From: Paenibacillus sp. LS1
Lineage (GTDB): Bacteria; Bacillota; Bacilli; Paenibacillales; Paenibacillaceae
Reading direction: 5' to 3'
Assembly (NCBI RefSeq): GCF_026013365.1
Contig: NZ_JAPDOE010000001.1
Location: 62,001-126,000 of the forward strand
Length of the DNA stretch: 64,000 nucleotides
Part shown: piece by piece, positions 61,277-64,000 of the stretch
Layout: each line of letters starts with the position of its first letter
How positions within the stretch are numbered: the stretch's first letter is position 1
The notes under the pieces: model-generated
What the model saw: the letters and a program-made list of their open reading frames with translations, nothing else
The model's database searches: none
What the model was told of the DNA's origin: nothing
Position numbers and translations under genes: made by a program

Positions 61277-63247
61277 ATGCAGGTAGAAGAGCATGTGAAG
61301 TTATGGAATCTGGCCTCAATTAAAATATGGGATGTGCGTCACGTCGTCGTGCGCGCTGGCGAACCCATCCATGCCTATCGATTTCCAATTAGCGGTTTTA
61401 TATATACAGTTCGCGGCAATGCAACGATTATGCTGGATGACACGATGTACGCGATCGATCAGATGCAAGTCTTACATGGAGGCAAGGGGGTATGGATGAA
61501 TATCTCCCTGAACGAGGATTCATTCGAGTTTTATTTGATGTTTTATCGGGCTAATTTGTCGTTATCCAATACTCGTGAGAATCAAGCTCTGCTCAGGCAA
61601 CATGTCCCTTTTCATGTGCAATATGCTTTTGCCCCAAGCTATCCCATTGACTTATATGATAAAGTCCAAAGAATAGAGCAACATTGGGAACGGACGGATG
61701 CGTTCTCGAAATTTCAGGTGAAGACGTTATTTTATCAATTTATTAATGAATTAATGAGGCAGTTAAGTGCACAAGGGATTGAGACTGCCAAACCCGATCT
61801 GGTAGCTCAAGCCGTTCGTTATCTTCAAGAGAACTACATGTTGCCCGTTATGGTCGATCCGCTTGCAGAACTTCTGGATTGCAGTGCAGGACATCTGTCG
61901 AGAAAGTTCAAGAAAGAGACAGGCAGCAGTCTGATTGCCTATTTAACTCGGTTACGGATGTACAAAGCCAAGGAGCTGCTGTTACACACAGATGCATCTC
62001 TTCAGAAGATTGCCGAGGCAATCGGCATTCCGGATGTGATCTATTTTAATCGTTTATTTAAAAAGCATGTTGGCCTTTCACCAGGTCGTTTCAAACAAAA
62101 ATGTATCGCCCTGCCAACCGGTCAGAATAATGCTATCCGAGAATCAGAATTGTCCATTGTCAGTCCCCTGCATCGCGGTTATGATCCTATTGATGATGAT
62201 AATTATTATCAATACAAACCCAAAGGAGAATCACTTACATCTATGAGAGCGAGAAAACCCGTTGCATTGCTTTTGATGCTAAGCCTTACATTATTAATAT
62301 CAGCCTGTTCCCCTTCTCAGGGCAATTCAGCAACAAGCAGTAATGGAACAAACGGTAACAATGCTCCAACCACCGAAGTCGCGCAATCCACCGAATCAGC
62401 AGTACAGGAACGTGTTGTTAAACATCCTTGGGGAGAAACGGTCATCAAAGGTGATCCTCAGCATATTATTTCGTTGTTCCCGGCTGCAACGGACTATTTG
62501 TTAGCACTCGGTATTGTACTCCAGGCAGCATCCAGTAATGAGGAGGGAAGTGATCAGTTTCCTACCTACCTGTCCGATCAACTTCAAGGAAAAGAAAATC
62601 TGGGCTGGCAGGTTGATCCCAACTACGAAAGCATATTGGCGGCAGAGCCAGACCTGATCATCGGTCAGGATTTCATGAGTGATGCCTATGACAGCCTCAG
62701 CAAAATTGCGCCTACCTTGCTGGCAGAGAAGCTGCAGGACGAGCAAGGTATTATTCGTATGAAAACCAGCCTGTTACATATGGGAGATATGTTAGGAAAG
62801 ACGGATCAGGCCAAACAAGTCATTGAAGAATACGAGAAGAAGGCTGCAGAAGCCCGCGAGGAAATCAAGCAATCCATCGGAGACGAAACCGTAATGTTCC
62901 TGCGTTTATCCGATAAAGAAGTGCGTTATTACAGTAAAAGAAACTATGAAGTTCTGTACGACGATCTCGGCCTGACACCTCCTGTATCCATACCTGACCC
63001 GACGGATTCAATGAAAGTAATCTCCATGGAGTCGTTACCATCGATTAATCCGGATCATATTTTCCTGTTGTCATCAGACGAGAATGAAACGACAGAACTG
63101 CAAAAAACAGCAGTGTGGAGGAGCCTGAATGCTGTTAAAAATAACAATGTCTACATCGTTGACTACGGCTTGTGGTTCCAAGGCCCCGGAGGACCTATCG
63201 GACAGACCAAGATTATTGACGAAGCGGTAAATTTCCTTACCCAATAA
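61277..63247 (+). CDS. AraC regulator fused in frame to a siderophore-binding lipoprotein
   Basis: This ORF of about 656 residues has two modules. Residues about 1-270 are an AraC regulator: N-terminal sensor, then helix-turn-helix pair (PLAELLDCSAGHLSRKFKK, LQKIAEAIGIPDVIYFNRLF, GLSPGRFKQK). After a low-complexity linker, residue 323 starts a complete lipoprotein signal (LLISACSPS) and a FecB-type iron-siderophore binding domain. Btr-like regulators also join these domains, but without a signal peptide. AAGGTGAAGG selects the ATG at 61277. The linker DNA carries a perfect Fur box and a ribosome binding site. Confidence 0.8.
   Translation: MQVEEHVKLWNLASIKIWDVRHVVVRAGEPIHAYRFPISGFIYTVRGNATIMLDDTMYAIDQMQVLHGGKGVWMNISLNEDSFEFYLMFYRANLSLSNTRENQALLRQHVPFHVQYAFAPSYPIDLYDKVQRIEQHWERTDAFSKFQVKTLFYQFINELMRQLSAQGIETAKPDLVAQAVRYLQENYMLPVMVDPLAELLDCSAGHLSRKFKKETGSSLIAYLTRLRMYKAKELLLHTDASLQKIAEAIGIPDVIYFNRLFKKHVGLSPGRFKQKCIALPTGQNNAIRESELSIVSPLHRGYDPIDDDNYYQYKPKGESLTSMRARKPVALLLMLSLTLLISACSPSQGNSATSSNGTNGNNAPTTEVAQSTESAVQERVVKHPWGETVIKGDPQHIISLFPAATDYLLALGIVLQAASSNEEGSDQFPTYLSDQLQGKENLGWQVDPNYESILAAEPDLIIGQDFMSDAYDSLSKIAPTLLAEKLQDEQGIIRMKTSLLHMGDMLGKTDQAKQVIEEYEKKAAEAREEIKQSIGDETVMFLRLSDKEVRYYSKRNYEVLYDDLGLTPPVSIPDPTDSMKVISMESLPSINPDHIFLLSSDENETTELQKTAVWRSLNAVKNNNVYIVDYGLWFQGPGGPIGQTKIIDEAVNFLTQ
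62197..62211 (+). promoter_or_regulatory. Perfect Fur box inside the AraC-lipoprotein ORF
   Basis: TGATAAT-T-ATTATCA is a perfect 7-1-7 Fur box, 31 bp before an internal ATG. AAAGGAGA at 62222-62229 can serve as ribosome binding site. Confidence 0.8.
62243..63247 (+). CDS. Probable separate translation start of the siderophore-binding lipoprotein
   Basis: An internal ATG in frame with the AraC ORF opens a 334-residue product with basic N-terminus MRARKPVALLL, hydrophobic core, lipobox LLISAC and the binding domain. This is the normal length of such lipoproteins. AAAGGAGA lies 13 bases upstream, a slightly long spacing. It could be translated alone from a Fur-controlled internal promoter. Confidence 0.65.
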   Translation: MRARKPVALLLMLSLTLLISACSPSQGNSATSSNGTNGNNAPTTEVAQSTESAVQERVVKHPWGETVIKGDPQHIISLFPAATDYLLALGIVLQAASSNEEGSDQFPTYLSDQLQGKENLGWQVDPNYESILAAEPDLIIGQDFMSDAYDSLSKIAPTLLAEKLQDEQGIIRMKTSLLHMGDMLGKTDQAKQVIEEYEKKAAEAREEIKQSIGDETVMFLRLSDKEVRYYSKRNYEVLYDDLGLTPPVSIPDPTDSMKVISMESLPSINPDHIFLLSSDENETTELQKTAVWRSLNAVKNNNVYIVDYGLWFQGPGGPIGQTKIIDEAVNFLTQ

Positions 63248-63278
63248 ATAAGGAAACGAGACAGGGGGATTAACGCAT

Positions 63279-63869
63279 ATGGAAACGTCCGTCGTGGAGA
63301 AGCTCATTCGTGAACGAAGAACCATTCGTCAGTTCAATGGCAAAGCGCTGGCGAAAGAAACGATCATACACTTGCTCGAAGCTGCCGTGTGGGCACCCGT
63401 GCATTCCCGTAAAGAGCCTTGGCGCTTCATTTTATTTGTGGAAGAAGGTCGGAAGCAATTCGCTGATGCCGTACTGCATACGTTCTCCAAGGATGAGCGA
63501 GAGCGATGGGGAGAGAAGCTGCAAAAAGACTATTGTGTTTCCATCCAAGCTCATCTGCTTGTTGTGATCGAGGCCGATCCGAGACAACGGGTGTGGGAAG
63601 ATGCTGTGGGCGCAAGTGCTGCGTTTATTCAGAATATACAACTTCTGGCATGGGAGCAGGATATCGGCGTTGTGTGGAAGACAAATGAATATAATTTCGA
63701 TCCTGATTTCTACGCCAAGACCGGTGTAAGACCAGGGGAGAGAATTGTAGGCACACTTCATCTGGGGTACTTTGATCAGGATAAGATTCCCAAGCCTCGT
63801 CCTCGTACTCCAGTAGAAGAGTTATTGACCTGTGTCTCGCTGGCAGGAGAAGACGTGCAACAGCATTAG
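63279..63869 (+). CDS. Nitroreductase-family FMN oxidoreductase
   Basis: This 196-residue protein has the FMN phosphate segment RERRTIRQFNGKAL and APVHSRKEPWRFILF, typical of the nitroreductase family. It is 31 bp after the lipoprotein gene and probably in the same Fur-controlled transcript, so a role as flavin reductase that releases iron from a siderophore is possible, an inference. GGGGGATT precedes the ATG. Confidence 0.82.
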   Translation: METSVVEKLIRERRTIRQFNGKALAKETIIHLLEAAVWAPVHSRKEPWRFILFVEEGRKQFADAVLHTFSKDERERWGEKLQKDYCVSIQAHLLVVIEADPRQRVWEDAVGASAAFIQNIQLLAWEQDIGVVWKTNEYNFDPDFYAKTGVRPGERIVGTLHLGYFDQDKIPKPRPRTPVEELLTCVSLAGEDVQQH

Positions 63870-63923
63870 TTGTCATTAGTAGCGTAATATCAGATGTTCA
63901 AAAATTCATAGAATATTTCTCAC

Positions 63924-63949
63924 CAAGCCGCTAAATTAGCGGCTTTTTT
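63924..63949 (+). terminator. Terminator after the nitroreductase gene
   Basis: AGCCGCT pairs with AGCGGCT around AAATT, followed by T6. Confidence 0.85.
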
Positions 63950-64000
63950 GACGATCTTTGGATTTTGCGTAACAGTCAGGCTTTCATTTTGTTCCAATGT

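Noticed and set aside
1..64000. tRNA, rRNA, CRISPR arrays, insertion sequences, prophage or integrase genes
   Set aside because: I found no such sequence or protein motif anywhere in the window.

Overview
The window looks like chromosomal DNA of a Paenibacillus or close relative (Bacillales, moderate GC). The reasons are strong Gram-positive ribosome binding sites, many TTG and GTG starts, a YesM/YesN-type two-component pair beside a sugar ABC transporter, bacillithiol genes, a HelD RNA polymerase recycling factor and many one-component regulators. I see no rRNA, tRNA, CRISPR array, insertion sequence, phage gene or toxin-antitoxin pair. Coding density is high, and most genes sit in one- to five-gene units closed by clear intrinsic terminators.

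Layout. 1-6.2 kb: end of murB, an anchored hypothetical, a TetR/ABC exporter operon with operators in its promoter, and a DUF817 membrane protein. 6.3-8 kb: a Fur-controlled HmoA-like heme monooxygenase, then yojF-bshB2 for bacillithiol. 8.1-12.4 kb: a nosD-nosL-nosY-nosF-tlpA copper maturation operon with no nosZ in view. 12.4-15.6 kb: metE and a divergent EVE/PUA-like protein around a LysR-type palindrome. 15.6-20.7 kb: metallo-hydrolase, GNAT, HxlR and an arginase-like protein, MFS transporter, uppP. 20.8-25.9 kb: a Fur-controlled siderophore-binding lipoprotein, then a MarR regulator with NmrA-like, rhodanese-like and NamA genes that share an operator, then an AraC regulator. 26-32.3 kb: TetR, adhR-adhA, HIT protein, Fra/YdhG-like protein, aldo/keto reductase, NmrA-like protein, HxlR. 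32.3-36 kb: helD with a crowded control region, and an SDR gene. 36-42.7 kb: a sugar ABC transporter (cre site) with its sensor kinase and response regulator. 42.7-50.7 kb: chemoreceptor with an attenuator-like leader, AraC, MFS, a C26 peptidase, and an MmpL exporter with its TetR. 51.6-54.6 kb: TetR, a cytochrome P450 with paired operators, and a deaminase. 54.6-57.6 kb: a two-gene carboxyspermidine/carboxynorspermidine operon behind a long, highly structured leader. 57.7-63.9 kb: SDR with divergent MerR, YitT-family protein, cyclase, a small protein, a Fur-controlled AraC-lipoprotein fusion and a nitroreductase.

Themes. Iron: four Fur-type boxes (6299, 20844, 61180, 62197). Electrophile, aldehyde and redox stress: bacillithiol, AdhR/AdhA, NamA, several SDR/AKR/NmrA enzymes each beside its own regulator. 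Two MerR-type promoters show the diagnostic 19-bp spacer.

Best candidates for undescribed biology: (1) the roughly 400-nt structured leader with three tandem terminator-like elements before the polyamine operon; (2) the helD control region, with facing promoters, a leader terminator and a putative small antisense transcript carrying a 14-codon ORF; (3) an AraC regulator fused in frame to a complete lipoprotein across what looks like a former intergenic promoter with a perfect Fur box; (4) an attenuator-like leader before the chemoreceptor; (5) the nos copper operon without nosZ. All functions are inferred from sequence motifs and family knowledge; no searches were run.
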